Shown here piece after piece: positions 20,546 through 29,482 of a DNA stretch of 64,000 nucleotides. The stretch lies in NCBI RefSeq assembly GCF_000364625.1, contig NZ_KB822614.1, positions 1 to 64,000 on the forward strand. Direction: 5' to 3'. The notes under the pieces are model-generated. The model was not told the origin of the DNA. It did no database searches and saw nothing but the letters and a program-made list of their open reading frames with translations. Both the position numbers and the translations under genes were made by a program. The stretch comes from Pseudomonas thermotolerans DSM 14292 (GTDB lineage Bacteria; Pseudomonadota; Gammaproteobacteria; Pseudomonadales; Pseudomonadaceae). Each line of letters starts with the position of its first letter. Positions within the stretch are counted from its first letter, which is position 1.

Positions 20546-20710
20546 GGGTGTCTCCCCCCTTGCATCCCTATGGGTTGAACATACGTGCGCCATCTCCCCG
20601 CGCCAAGGCGGCGAACGGTTAAAATGCCGGCCGGCCGTCGCCCCGCGTGGCCGTTTCGTCCGCGGCCGGACCTCCGTCCACCTTCTGCAGTCGTGAATGA
20701 GGAGTCATCC

Positions 20711-20989
20711 ATGAAAGCCCTGATCTGCCTGCCCGTGCTCGCCGTGCTGCTGGCCGGGTGCGCGGGCAAGACCGCCTACCGCGAGAGCTGTGCCAACCAG
20801 CTGAACGCCGCCTGGGAGGAGCTGGACCTGGCCAAGGCCGCGGGCTTCGCCGGCACGGTCAGCTATTCCAAGGCCCTGTCGTTGCTCACTGCGGCCAAGA
20901 CCCAGCAGCAGTTCGAGGGCTATCAGGGTTGCACCGAGAAGGCCGAGCGCGCACGCTTCTACATCCGCGAATCCCGCGCCGGACGCTGA
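20711..20989 (+). CDS. Small lipoprotein of unknown function
   Basis: 92 residues from ATG 20711 with GAGGAG 8 bases upstream. The signal ends LLAGC (Cys17 lipidated). The mature part has two further Cys (in RESCANQLN and YQGCTEK) that could form a disulfide, within a helical, Ala-rich body. It diverges from the patatin gene and precedes a flavin reductase gene by 7 bases. I recognise no family beyond conserved Pseudomonas hypothetical. Confidence 0.78.
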   Translation: MKALICLPVLAVLLAGCAGKTAYRESCANQLNAAWEELDLAKAAGFAGTVSYSKALSLLTAAKTQQQFEGYQGCTEKAERARFYIRESRAGR

Positions 20990-20996
20990 GGTCAGG

Positions 20997-21605
20997 ATGC
21001 AGCTCGACTTTACCCGCATTGCCCCCGCCGAGGCCTACCGCTGGCTGGCCTCCACCGTCACCCCGAGGCCGATCGCCTGGGTGTCCTCCCGTGCCGCCGA
21101 CGGCAGCTGCAACCTGGCGCCGTTCAGCTTCTTCCAGGTGATCAGCGACGAGCCGCCGACCCTGCTGGTCAACGTCTCCACCCGCGACGACGGCAGCCTC
21201 AAGGACACCCTGCGCAACGTGCGGGAAACCGGCGAGTTGGTGATCCAGCTGGTCAGCGCGGAGCAGGCCGCGGCCATGAACGCCTCGGCGGCGGTGCTGC
21301 CCCACGGGGTCAGCGAGTTCGCCCACTGCAACATCCCCAGCCAGCCCGGCGTGCGGGTCAACGTGCCGCGGGTGGCCGGCGTGGCGGTGGCCTTCGAATG
21401 CCAGGTGGCGGAGATCCAGCCCTATCCGCGGGAGACGCCCAACTGCCACTTGGTGTTCGCGCGCATCCTGCTCGCGCACATCGCCGACGAGGTGCTGGTC
21501 GACGGCGGCCGTCACGTGGACCCGGCGCGCCTCGACCTGATCGGCCGCCTGGGCGGCAGCAACTACTGCACCACCCGCGACCGCTTCGCGATGGTCCGTC
21601 CCTGA
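20997..21605 (+). CDS. Flavin reductase family protein (FMN-binding split barrel)
   Basis: 202 residues. The N-terminal pattern STVTPRPIAWVSSRAADGSCNLAPFSFFQVISDEPP, read over about 19-54, is typical of the flavoredoxin/FlaRed group that binds FMN non-covalently; residues around 60-80 (VNVSTRDDGSLKDTLRN) fit the phosphate site. It probably reduces flavin or a small substrate with NAD(P)H. It follows the lipoprotein gene with 7 bases between them and may be co-transcribed, though a shared role is not obvious. Confidence 0.83.
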   Translation: MQLDFTRIAPAEAYRWLASTVTPRPIAWVSSRAADGSCNLAPFSFFQVISDEPPTLLVNVSTRDDGSLKDTLRNVRETGELVIQLVSAEQAAAMNASAAVLPHGVSEFAHCNIPSQPGVRVNVPRVAGVAVAFECQVAEIQPYPRETPNCHLVFARILLAHIADEVLVDGGRHVDPARLDLIGRLGGSNYCTTRDRFAMVRP

Positions 21606-21615
21606 GCCACCGTCC

Positions 21616-22413
21616 CTAGCGGGTGGCGATCCAGATCAAGATGCCGGCCTGGAACAGGGCGAAGGCGATCAGGCAGGTGATGGTGAAGCGCAGGGTGCCG
21701 TCCTCGCGCTTGTAGAGGGCGATGCGCTCCTCCAGCTTGCGGATCTGGCCTTCCTGCTCCAGCAGGGTGGCATGCGCCTGTTCCAGCATGGCCCCGGCAT
21801 CCAGCAGGCCGACCACCTGCACCTTCTCGCGATTCCACTCCGGCTGCAGCTCGCCGACCCGCTCGGCGCCGTACAGAGCCTTGGACTGCAGGGGATCGGG
21901 ATAGTCCACGGTGAAGCCCTGGGCACGCAGAACGTGGTCGCGGCGCGCGCGGGCCTCGTCGCTGAGGGCGTCCTTGATCCCCAGGACGCCGCCCTCGACC
22001 TTGTAATGCGTCCAGCGCTGGCGTGCCCAGGCGATGCCTTGGGCAAGCAGGAATCGGCCCAGGCCACGGTTTGCCGGCTCGATCAGCAGACCGGCGTCGG
22101 GGCCGAAGCGCACCTCCTTGCTGCGGTGGTCGGCCCAGACTTCCAGCAGGTTGGTCTCGCGACGCAGATGCTGGCCGGGCAGCTGGATGCTCAGGCGCAG
22201 CAGGCTCTGCACCTGACTGTGGCGTTCCGCGCGGCCGAGCTGCACGAAGCGCAGCGGGCGCGGGCGCAGGCCGGTGACCCGGTCGGCGGGCAGGGGCGCC
22301 AGGCGCAGCAGGTGGAATTCCTCCGGTCCGAGCTCGGCCCAGGGATGGGGCTGTGGTGCGGGTTCCGGGGTCTCCGGCGCCGGGCGGTCGGTCGAAGCAG
22401 CGGTTTCGGTCAT
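21616..22413 (-). CDS. Tail-anchored protein of unknown function with a GNAT-like middle region
   Basis: 265 residues from ATG 22413. A TTG further up (22473) would overlap the upstream stop but adds unlikely residues. Layout: Pro-rich N-terminus (1-30), a globular region (35-180) with RGLGRFLLAQGIAWAR followed by YKVEGGVLGIKDALSDEARARR, which recalls the acetyl-CoA-binding loop of GNAT folds, a coiled coil (about 200-240, LEQEGQIRKLEERIALYKRE), and a C-terminal membrane segment (about 245-263). No family recognised with confidence; the GNAT similarity is my inference. It follows the hydrolase gene on the same strand. Confidence 0.65.
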   Translation of the reverse strand: MTETAASTDRPAPETPEPAPQPHPWAELGPEEFHLLRLAPLPADRVTGLRPRPLRFVQLGRAERHSQVQSLLRLSIQLPGQHLRRETNLLEVWADHRSKEVRFGPDAGLLIEPANRGLGRFLLAQGIAWARQRWTHYKVEGGVLGIKDALSDEARARRDHVLRAQGFTVDYPDPLQSKALYGAERVGELQPEWNREKVQVVGLLDAGAMLEQAHATLLEQEGQIRKLEERIALYKREDGTLRFTITCLIAFALFQAGILIWIATR

Positions 22414-22469
22414 GGTCGTGGTCTGGGCATGGGACGCAGGGCGATACCCCTGTATCGGCCGCCTGCCGC

Positions 22470-23444
22470 TCAACTGGAGGGCGAGTCAGACAGATGGCGG
22501 CGCAGGAAGTCGAGGATGCCGTCGATCAACTGGCGGGCCAGCGGTAGTTCGGGCTGGTCGTAGGAGGCGAGCTGCTTCCGGAGATCCGCCGGGACGATGC
22601 GCAGCACGTGGTTCATGCCGGGGATCAGCAGCAGCTCGGCGTCCGGGCGGGCGGCCTTGAGCGCTTCGGCGTCGGCCACACTGACCTGGATGTCATGGTT
22701 GCCTTGGACGATCAGCGCGGGGATGCGCAGGCGCGCGAAGGCGGCCGCCGGGTCGTTGCGGAACAGGGAGATCAGGTAGGGCTGCACGCTGGGGCGGAAC
22801 AGCACCTCCAGCTCGACCGGTACCCTGTCCACGGTCCGACCGGCCTGGAGGCTGGCGATCAGCGCCTCGCTCTGCGCCAGCAGGAGCGGTGGCAGGCGGC
22901 TGCGCAGCTGCTCGCGGAGCACCTGGTCGATGGGCCGCGCGGCGCCGGCAATGGACACCAGTGCGGTGGCGCCGGCGCGCTCGGCGGCCAGGGTGGCGAT
23001 CAGCGCGCCCTCGCTGTGGCCAATCAGCACCAGCGGCCCGAAGCGAGGGTCGGCGGCCAACAGGCGGCTCCAGGCCACCACGTCGTCCACGTAGCCATCC
23101 ACCGACAGCTGGCGCTCGTCCGGCTCGGCGGCGCGGCTGGCGGCGATGCCGCGCTTGTCGTAGCGCAGCGTGGCGATGCCCTGGGTGGCCAGCGCCCGAG
23201 CCAGGCGTTTGAGGCTGTCGTTGCGTCCAGCGAAGGGATTGTTGCCGTCGCGGTCGGTGGGCCCGGAGCCGGCCACCAGCAGGGCTATCGGCACCGGCTG
23301 GTCGCTCTGCGGCAGCAGCAGGGTGCCGTGCAGCACGCCGTTGCCGGTGTCCAGGTCGAGCGGCCGGTTGAGGACGGTGAGCGGAGCGGCGCTGGCCAGG
23401 CCGGAAAGGAGGAAGGAAAGGCTCAAGAGGAATGCTCGCAGCAT
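22470..23444 (-). CDS. Secreted alpha/beta hydrolase (serine esterase/aminopeptidase type)
   Basis: 324 residues from ATG 23444. A cleaved signal peptide (about 1-19, ending GLASA) indicates export. Features: LLVAGSGPTDRDGNNP (about 56-70), the characteristic oxyanion region of this YqiA/BAAT-like group; LRYDKRGIAASRA; nucleophile Ser144 in LIGHSEGALIA; Asp in QGNHDIQVS; His in PGMNHVLR. The triad is complete. Likely a periplasmic esterase; substrate unknown. Divergent from aroC. Confidence 0.85.
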   Translation of the reverse strand: MLRAFLLSLSFLLSGLASAAPLTVLNRPLDLDTGNGVLHGTLLLPQSDQPVPIALLVAGSGPTDRDGNNPFAGRNDSLKRLARALATQGIATLRYDKRGIAASRAAEPDERQLSVDGYVDDVVAWSRLLAADPRFGPLVLIGHSEGALIATLAAERAGATALVSIAGAARPIDQVLREQLRSRLPPLLLAQSEALIASLQAGRTVDRVPVELEVLFRPSVQPYLISLFRNDPAAAFARLRIPALIVQGNHDIQVSVADAEALKAARPDAELLLIPGMNHVLRIVPADLRKQLASYDQPELPLARQLIDGILDFLRRHLSDSPSS

Positions 23445-23561
23445 GCTGGGGAAACCTGCCTTGGATGGCGGGGCGGGCCCAAGGTTCGTGGATGAACTGC
23501 CTCGGCGCCACGGGTATACTCCGAGCCCCTGAGATCCTGGCTGATTTTGCGGAGCGTTTCG

Positions 23562-24653
23562 ATGTCCGGCAACACTTACGGCAAGCTGTTCACTGTCACC
23601 ACCGCCGGCGAGAGCCACGGCCCGGCCTTGGTCGCCATCGTCGACGGCTGTCCGCCGGGGCTGGAACTAAGCGCCGCGGACCTGCAGCGCGACCTCGACC
23701 GCCGCAAGCCGGGCACCAGCCGCCACACCACCCAGCGCCAGGAGCCGGACGAGGTGGAGATTCTCTCCGGGGTGTTCGAGGGGCGGACCACCGGTACGCC
23801 CATCGGCCTGCTGATCCGCAACACCGACCAGAAGTCCAAGGACTACTCGGCGATCAAGGATCTGTTCCGTCCGGCCCACGCCGACTACACCTACCACCAC
23901 AAGTACGGCATCCGCGACTACCGCGGCGGCGGTCGCAGCTCGGCCCGCGAGACCGCCATGCGGGTGGCTGCCGGGGCCATCGCCAAGAAGTACCTGGCCA
24001 GCCAGGGGATCGTCGTGCGCGGCTACATGAGCCAGCTCGGCCCCATCGAGATTCCCTTCAAGACCTGGGACAGCGTCGAGCAGAACGCCTTCTTCAGCCC
24101 CGACCCGGACAAGGTGGCGGAGCTGGAGGCCTACATGGACCAGCTGCGCCGCGACCAGGATTCGGTGGGGGCGAAGATCACCGTGGTCGCCGAGGGTGTG
24201 CCGCCGGGGCTCGGCGAACCGATCTTCGACCGCCTGGACGCCGAGCTGGCCCATGCGCTGATGAGCATCAACGCGGTCAAGGGCGTGGAGATCGGCGCCG
24301 GCTTCGCCAGCGTCGCCCAGCGTGGCACCGAGCACCGCGACGAGCTGACCCCGGAGGGATTCCTGTCCAATAACGCCGGCGGCATTCTCGGCGGCATCTC
24401 CAGCGGTCAGCCGATCGTCGCCCATCTGGCGCTCAAGCCCACCTCCAGCATCACCACCCCGGGGCGTTCCATCGATGTCCACGGCAACCCGGTGGAGGTG
24501 ATCACCAAGGGCCGTCACGACCCTTGCGTGGGCATCCGTGCCACCCCCATCGCCGAGGCCATGATGGCCATCGTGCTGATGGATCACCTGCTGCGCCACC
24601 GCGCGCAGAACGCCGAGGTGCGCGTCGCCACGCCGGTGCTGGGCCAGCTGTGA
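23562..24653 (+). CDS. aroC: Chorismate synthase
   Basis: 363 residues from ATG 23562, with GGAG 9 bases upstream. It converts 5-enolpyruvylshikimate-3-phosphate to chorismate, using reduced FMN. All signatures are present: [18 protein letters not shown] (about 16-33), [33 protein letters not shown] split about 107-126 with the catalytic His region, and SSARET. A TATACT (23515-23520) upstream is a possible -10. Next is an MFS gene 70 bases on. Confidence 0.98.
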   Translation: MSGNTYGKLFTVTTAGESHGPALVAIVDGCPPGLELSAADLQRDLDRRKPGTSRHTTQRQEPDEVEILSGVFEGRTTGTPIGLLIRNTDQKSKDYSAIKDLFRPAHADYTYHHKYGIRDYRGGGRSSARETAMRVAAGAIAKKYLASQGIVVRGYMSQLGPIEIPFKTWDSVEQNAFFSPDPDKVAELEAYMDQLRRDQDSVGAKITVVAEGVPPGLGEPIFDRLDAELAHALMSINAVKGVEIGAGFASVAQRGTEHRDELTPEGFLSNNAGGILGGISSGQPIVAHLALKPTSSITTPGRSIDVHGNPVEVITKGRHDPCVGIRATPIAEAMMAIVLMDHLLRHRAQNAEVRVATPVLGQL

Positions 24654-24723
24654 GCCCGGTGCTGCCATTTCCGGCCAGCCGCTGGGTGGGGCATCATGAG
24701 CTGACCCGCGTGGCCTGACGCCC

Positions 24724-25887
24724 ATGCACCGGCTTCCCTACTGGCGGCTGTCCAGCTTCTACCTGTTCTACTTCTCCCTGCTTGGGGCCACCGCGCCCTT
24801 TCTGGCGCTGTACTTCGACCATCTGGGCTTCTCCAGCGCGCGCATCGGCGAGCTGTTGGCCATCCCCATGCTGATGCGCTGCCTGGCGCCCAACCTGTGG
24901 GGCTGGCTGGGCGACCGCAGCGGCCGGCGCCTGGCCATCGTGCGCCTGGGCGCGCTGGGCACCCTGGCCTGTTTCGCCGGGATCTTCCTCAGCCACGACT
25001 ACCTTTGGCTGGCCCTGGTGATGGCTAGCCACGCCTTCTTCTGGCACGCCGTACTGCCGCAGTTCGAGGTGATCACCCTGGCCCACCTGCGCGAGCAGGC
25101 GGCGCGCTACAGCCAGATCCGCCTGTGGGGCAGCATCGGCTTCATCCTCACGGTGATCGGCCTCGGCCAACTGTTCGAACGGTTCAGTCTGGACGTCTAC
25201 CCCGGGGTGCTGCTGGGCATCATGGCAGGCATCCTGGTCAGCAGCCTCTGGGTGCCCAACGCCCAGCCGGAAGCCCGTGGCGCCGTGGAAGGCGAGGGCG
25301 GCTTCCTCGCCCAGCTGCGCCGCCCCGGGGTGCCGGCCTTCTACCTGAGCGTGGTGCTGATGCAGCTCGGCCACGGGCCCTACTACACCTTCCTGAGCCT
25401 GCACCTGGAGAGCCTCGGCTATGTCCGCGGGCTGATCGGTCAGCTGTGGGCCCTGGGGGTGGTCGCCGAGGTGCTGCTGTTCCTGGTGATGAACCGCCTG
25501 CTGACGCGCTTCTCGCTGCGCCAGGTGCTGCTCGCCAGCTTCCTGCTCGCCGCCCTGCGCTGGCTGCTCCTGGGCAACCTCGCCGAGTACCTGGCCGTAC
25601 TGCTGTTCGCCCAGCTGCTGCATGCGGCCACCTTCGGCAGCTTCCATGCCGCGGCCATCCACTTCGTGCAGGGCAGCTTCGGCGCACGCCAGCAGGGCCA
25701 GGGCCAGGCGCTCTACGCAGCCACCGCCGGCATCGGCGGCGCGCTCGGCGCGCTCTATGCCGGCTACAGCTGGAGCAGCCTGGGCCCGGCCTGGACCTTC
25801 GCCATCGCCAGTCTCACCGCCCTGGCCGCAGCCGTTATCATCGCCAATCGCCTTCCCCGATCCGCGTCCCGAGAGCCACGCCCATGA
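24724..25887 (+). CDS. MFS transporter, HcaT/LacY-like group
   Basis: 387 residues with about 12 predicted membrane helices. The start LSSFYLFYFSLLGATAPFL and the loop NLWGWLGDRSGRR (about 57-70) resemble the MFS_1_like group containing HcaT. It is a secondary transporter of the inner membrane; the substrate is unknown. The stop overlaps the start of the acireductone-dioxygenase homologue (ATGA), so the two are coupled. I recall the P. aeruginosa equivalent lying between aroC and methionine-salvage genes. Confidence 0.84.
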   Translation: MHRLPYWRLSSFYLFYFSLLGATAPFLALYFDHLGFSSARIGELLAIPMLMRCLAPNLWGWLGDRSGRRLAIVRLGALGTLACFAGIFLSHDYLWLALVMASHAFFWHAVLPQFEVITLAHLREQAARYSQIRLWGSIGFILTVIGLGQLFERFSLDVYPGVLLGIMAGILVSSLWVPNAQPEARGAVEGEGGFLAQLRRPGVPAFYLSVVLMQLGHGPYYTFLSLHLESLGYVRGLIGQLWALGVVAEVLLFLVMNRLLTRFSLRQVLLASFLLAALRWLLLGNLAEYLAVLLFAQLLHAATFGSFHAAAIHFVQGSFGARQQGQGQALYAATAGIGGALGALYAGYSWSSLGPAWTFAIASLTALAAAVIIANRLPRSASREPRP

Positions 25888-26429
25888 GCCGCCTGTCCGT
25901 CTACCATGTCTCCGCCCTCGACCTGCCCAACAAGGTGCTCGGCCACCTCGAGGACATCGCCGCCACCCTGGCCGAGGTGGGCGTGCACTTCGCCCGCCGC
26001 CAGCCGACGCAGGCGGTGGCGCCGAGTGTCGGCGTGGACGAGCTGCTTGCCGCCTACCGCCCGGCCATCGACGCCCTGCTGGGTGAGCGCGGCGCCAGCG
26101 GCTTCGAGCTGGACAGCCTGACCCGCGAGCATCCGCAGCGCGACGAGCTGCGCGACGAGCTCCTCGCCGAGCGGCAGGGCGACCGGGACGAGGTGCGCCT
26201 GGTGCTCGCCGGCCGCGGGCAGTTCGCCCTGCACATCGAAGATCACGTCTACGCGGTGCTTTGCGAGCGCAACGACCTGCTGGTGATCCCCGCCGGCACC
26301 CGCTACTGGCTTGACTTGGGCGAACGGCCGCATTTCGTCGCGGTGCGCCTGCTCGACGCCGCCGCTGCCGGGCAGCTGCAGCTCACCGGCGACGACATCG
26401 CCAGCCGCTTGCCGCGCCTCGACGACTGA
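25884..26429 (+). CDS. Acireductone dioxygenase (MtnD) homologue lacking metal ligands
   Basis: 181 residues, the same length as pseudomonad MtnD, and clearly homologous: LPNKVLGHLEDIAATLAEVGV (14-34), LAGRGQFALHIEDHVYAVLC, NDLLVIPAGT. True MtnD binds Fe or Ni through H-x-H-x3-E and a later His (EHxH...DEVR and TxHWFDMG). Here those positions read Arg97, Gly99, Glu103 and Tyr141, so three of four ligands are lost although the frame is intact. It cannot work as a normal dioxygenase. mtnB and mtnC, its usual neighbours, are absent; it overlaps the MFS gene and is followed by a small membrane protein gene. It is either decaying or has taken a new role. Confidence 0.85.
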   Translation: MSRLSVYHVSALDLPNKVLGHLEDIAATLAEVGVHFARRQPTQAVAPSVGVDELLAAYRPAIDALLGERGASGFELDSLTREHPQRDELRDELLAERQGDRDEVRLVLAGRGQFALHIEDHVYAVLCERNDLLVIPAGTRYWLDLGERPHFVAVRLLDAAAAGQLQLTGDDIASRLPRLDD

Positions 26430-26506
26430 GCCGGATCCGGTCGGCCGAACGTGCAGCGGGACAGGGCGGTCTATGCTGGGGTGAAAACCGCGACAGGAGC
26501 ATCACC

Positions 26507-26698
26507 ATGTTGGACTTCGGCGGCAGCCTGGTCGGTCTGATCATCCTGGCCCTGGACATCTGGGCCATCCTCCACGTGCTGAAGAGCTCCTCGGAGACCG
26601 GCATCAAGGTGCTGTGGATCCTGCTAATCGTGCTGCTGCCGCTGCTCGGCCTGGTGCTCTGGGCGGTGGCCGGTCCGCGCGGCAACCTGCGCTTCTGA
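26507..26698 (+). CDS. Small PLDc_N-domain membrane protein
   Basis: 63 residues with a good SD (CAGGAG, about 8 bases upstream). Two hydrophobic segments (about 5-25 and 33-55) enclose the short loop LKSSSETGIKVLW, the pattern of the phospholipase D-nuclease N-terminal (PLDc_N) membrane hairpin. No phospholipase domain follows, as in many free-standing members. Function unknown. A terminator lies just downstream. Confidence 0.83.
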   Translation: MLDFGGSLVGLIILALDIWAILHVLKSSSETGIKVLWILLIVLLPLLGLVLWAVAGPRGNLRF

Positions 26699-26733
26699 GG
26701 AAGGGCCCGGCCGGCACTCGCGGCGAGGGTCCG

Positions 26734-26760
26734 GAAGCCCCTAGAATGGGGCTTCTTTCC
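26734..26760 (+). terminator. Terminator between the PLDc_N gene and pdxB
   Basis: An 8-bp perfect stem GAAGCCCC / GGGGCTTC (26734-26741, 26748-26755) with a TAGAAT loop and a short T run. It ends 12 bases before pdxB, so pdxB probably has its own promoter upstream or relies on read-through. Confidence 0.65.
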
Positions 26761-26771
26761 GGGAGACTGCG

Positions 26772-27902
26772 ATGCGAATCCTTGCCGACGAAAACATTCC
26801 CTTGGTCGATGCCTTCTTCGCGGGCTTCGGCGACATCCGCCGGCTGCCGGGCCGCTCCATCGACCGTGCGGCGCTGGAGGGCGTCGACGTCTTGCTGGTG
26901 CGCTCGGTGACGCGCGTCGACCGCAACCTGCTGGCCGGCAGCCCGGTGCGCTTCGTCGGCACCTGCACCATCGGTACCGACCACCTGGATCTCGACTATT
27001 TCGCCGAGGCCGGCATCGCCTGGTCCAGCGCGCCGGGCTGCAATGCCCGTGGCGTGGTGGACTACGTGCTGGGCAGCCTGCTGGCGCTGGCCGAGCGCTG
27101 TGGCGCGGACCTGTCCAAACGCCACTACGGGGTGGTCGGCGCCGGGCAGGTCGGTGGCCGCCTGGTGGAGGTGCTCAAGGGACTGGGCTGGCAGGTGCTG
27201 GTCTGCGACCCGCCGCGCCAGGCCGCCGAGGGCGGCGACTTCGTCAGCCTCGAGACGATCCTCGCCGAGTGCGACACCATCAGCCTGCACACTCCGCTGG
27301 ACGCCGGCACCCGCCACCTGCTGGACGCCGAGCGCCTAGCCCGCCTGCGCCCCGGCGCCTGGCTGATCAACGCTAGCCGCGGTGCGGTGGTGGATAACCG
27401 GGCGCTGCGCACGCTGCTGGAAAGCCGCGACGACGTGCAGGCGGTGCTGGACGTCTGGGAAGGCGAGCCGGAGGTGGACGTCGCCCTGGCCCGGCTGTGC
27501 CGCCTGGCCACCCCGCATATCGCCGGTTACAGCCTGGAGGGCAAGCTGCGCGGCACCGCGCAGATCTACCAGGCGTTCTGCTCCCACCTCGGACAGTCCC
27601 CGCAGGTGCAGCTGGACGAACTGCTGCCGCCGGCCTGGCTGTCCGCCATCGAGCTGGATGCTGGCACGCCGCCGGACTGGGCGCTGGCCACCCTGTGCCG
27701 GGCGGTCTACGATCCGCGCCGCGACGACGCCGACTTCCGCCGCTCGCTGTACGACGATCCGGAAACCCGCCGCCTGGCCTTCGACGCCCTGCGCAAGGGC
27801 TACCCGGTGCGCCGCGAGATCGACGGCCTGCGCGTGCGGCTGAACGGCGACGCGCCGGAGCTGGCGCGGCTGGTCCGGGCGCTGGGCGCGACCCTGCTGT
27901 AG
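26772..27902 (+). CDS. pdxB: Erythronate-4-phosphate dehydrogenase
   Basis: 376 residues, normal for PdxB. It oxidises 4-phosphoerythronate in the DXP-dependent pyridoxal-phosphate pathway. A D-2-hydroxyacid dehydrogenase fold with NAD motif [15 protein letters not shown] (121-135) and catalytic residues Arg203 ([10 protein letters not shown]), Glu232 (EGEPEVD) and His249 (TPHIAGYS), the last in the family-specific HIAGYS. The C-terminal dimerisation domain (about 290-376) distinguishes it from other family members. GGGAGA precedes the start. Confidence 0.97.
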   Translation: MRILADENIPLVDAFFAGFGDIRRLPGRSIDRAALEGVDVLLVRSVTRVDRNLLAGSPVRFVGTCTIGTDHLDLDYFAEAGIAWSSAPGCNARGVVDYVLGSLLALAERCGADLSKRHYGVVGAGQVGGRLVEVLKGLGWQVLVCDPPRQAAEGGDFVSLETILAECDTISLHTPLDAGTRHLLDAERLARLRPGAWLINASRGAVVDNRALRTLLESRDDVQAVLDVWEGEPEVDVALARLCRLATPHIAGYSLEGKLRGTAQIYQAFCSHLGQSPQVQLDELLPPAWLSAIELDAGTPPDWALATLCRAVYDPRRDDADFRRSLYDDPETRRLAFDALRKGYPVRREIDGLRVRLNGDAPELARLVRALGATLL

Positions 27903-27926
27903 CGGGCCGCGCCCTCGGGGGGCGGC

Positions 27927-28106
27927 TCAGCGCCGTTCGCGAGGCGCCCCCATGGAGTTCTTGTCCAGCTTGCGGCAGGCGCGCCGCACCATCTGCTCGG
28001 TGATGGGGATTTCCCGGCCCTGGGCGTCGATGATCGCGCCACCGGTGTCCTTGTCCTGTGGGCGGGAAGCAGCGTCGGGGCCGCTGCTGGCAGTGCGCTT
28101 GCTCAT
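27927..28106 (-). CDS. Conserved small basic protein of unknown function
   Basis: 59 residues. ATG 28106 follows AAAGGAGA at about 7 bases, a strong ribosome site. The sequence begins MSKRTASSGPDAASRPQDKD and continues with GGAIIDAQGREIPITEQMV and RRACRKLDKN. It is hydrophilic and basic at the C-terminus, possibly partly disordered. I believe similar short proteins are widespread in Pseudomonas, but I know no function. It lies between pdxB and the ATP-NAD kinase-like gene on the opposite strand. Confidence 0.75.
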   Translation of the reverse strand: MSKRTASSGPDAASRPQDKDTGGAIIDAQGREIPITEQMVRRACRKLDKNSMGAPRERR

Positions 28107-28265
28107 GGCCGGTCTCCTTTCTCATCAGGCGATGGCTTCAGTCTAGGGCCTGCGGATGACCGCCGGGTGACAGGTGACGGCGCGCGGGGCGCGACGGGCA
28201 GTCAGGGCGACGAACGGCGTCGCGCGACGAGGGTGCGGTCCGGTGCCGCTGATCACGAGGGAGAC

Positions 28266-29400
28266 ATGACTTTTCATCTGGGCCTGATCATCAATCCGCT
28301 GGCCGGCCTCGGCGGGCCGGCGGCGCTCAAGGGCAGCGACGGGGTGGTCGCCGAGGCACTGGCGCGCGGCGCCGCACCGCGAGCCGCGGAACGCACGCGC
28401 ATCGCCCTGGAGTGCCTGCGGGCAGTGGCCGAGCGCATCGAGTTTCTGACCTTTCCCGGAGCCATGGGTGGCGACCTGCTCGCCGAACTGGGCTTTCGCC
28501 ACCGCCTGGTCGGCTCTCTGCACGGCGCCACCACCAGTGCCGCGGACACCCGCCGCGCGGTGGCCTGCCTGCAGGACGCAGGGGTGGCGCTGATTCTCTT
28601 CGCCGGCGGCGACGGCACCGCCCGCGACGTCTGCGCCGCGGTCCGCGAGGGGCAGCCGGTGCTTGGCATCCCGGCCGGCGTGAAGATCCATTCCGGGGTC
28701 TACGCGATCAGTCCGCGGGCCGCCGGCGAGCTGACCCGCCGTCTGGTGGAGGGCGGCCTGGTGCGCCTGGCCAGCGGCGAGGTGCGCGACCTCGACGAGA
28801 CGGCTTTGCGCGACGGGCGGGTCGCCGCGCGCTGGTACGGCGAGCTGACCGTGCCGGAGGAGGGCGACTTCGTCCAGCAGGTCAAGCAGGGCGGGGTGGA
28901 GTCCGAGGAGTTGGTGCTTGCCGACCTGGCCGCCTGGTTGGAGGACAGCTGGGAGCCGGGCGTGCGCTACGTGTTCGGCCCCGGTTCGACCCTGCACGGG
29001 CTGGCCGCCAGTCTCGGGCTTGAAACCACCCTGCTGGGCGTCGACGTGATCGAGGATGGCCGGGTGCTCGCCCGGGACGTCACCGAGGCGCAGCTGTTCG
29101 AACTGGTCGACGGTCACCCCGGCCTGGCTCCTGGTCACCGCCATTGGCGGCCAGGGCCACATCATCGGCCGTGGCAACCAGCAGATTAGCCCGCGGGTGC
29201 TGCGCGCCATCGGCCTCGACCGACTGCGGGTAGTGGCCACCAAACGCAAACTGAAGACCCTGGAGGGCCGGCCGCTGCTGGTGGACAGTGGCGATCCCGC
29301 GTTGGATGCCGCTTTCCCCGATGCAGTACGGGTCTGGACCGGGTATAAGGAGGAACTGCTGTATCCGGTGGGGCATCTGGACGGCCCGCCCGGGAACTGA
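28266..29400 (+). pseudogene. ATP-NAD kinase-like gene with a frameshift
   Basis: Two overlapping frames together encode a full-length protein of about 378 residues. The first (28266 to about 29120) runs MTFHLGLIINPLAGLGGPAA through the kinase motif LILFAGGDGTARDVCAA (about 113-129) to LFELVDGHPG. The second continues PAWLLVTAIGGQGHIIGRGN to the stop at 29400. The frame changes near 29112-29126; a one-base loss would explain it. Without repair the product loses the last 90 or so residues. It resembles the uncharacterised ATP-NAD/AcoX kinase family. Either a true recent mutation or a sequencing error. Confidence 0.8.
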
Positions 29401-29482
29401 TACCCGCCACACGGAAAGCCAGCCGCCGGGAGGGCCGCCGCTTGCGCACACTCGCTGTTTGCCTGGCCGCCGGGGGCGGCCG

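Noticed and set aside
22413-22473. TTG start at 22473 for the tail-anchored protein
   Set aside because: It overlaps the upstream stop neatly, but the extra 20 residues look non-coding and ATG 22413 gives a more plausible start.
26101-26300. Frameshift as an explanation for the missing His residues in the MtnD homologue
   Set aside because: The flanking residues align without gaps on both sides of both motifs, so the changes are substitutions in a continuous frame.
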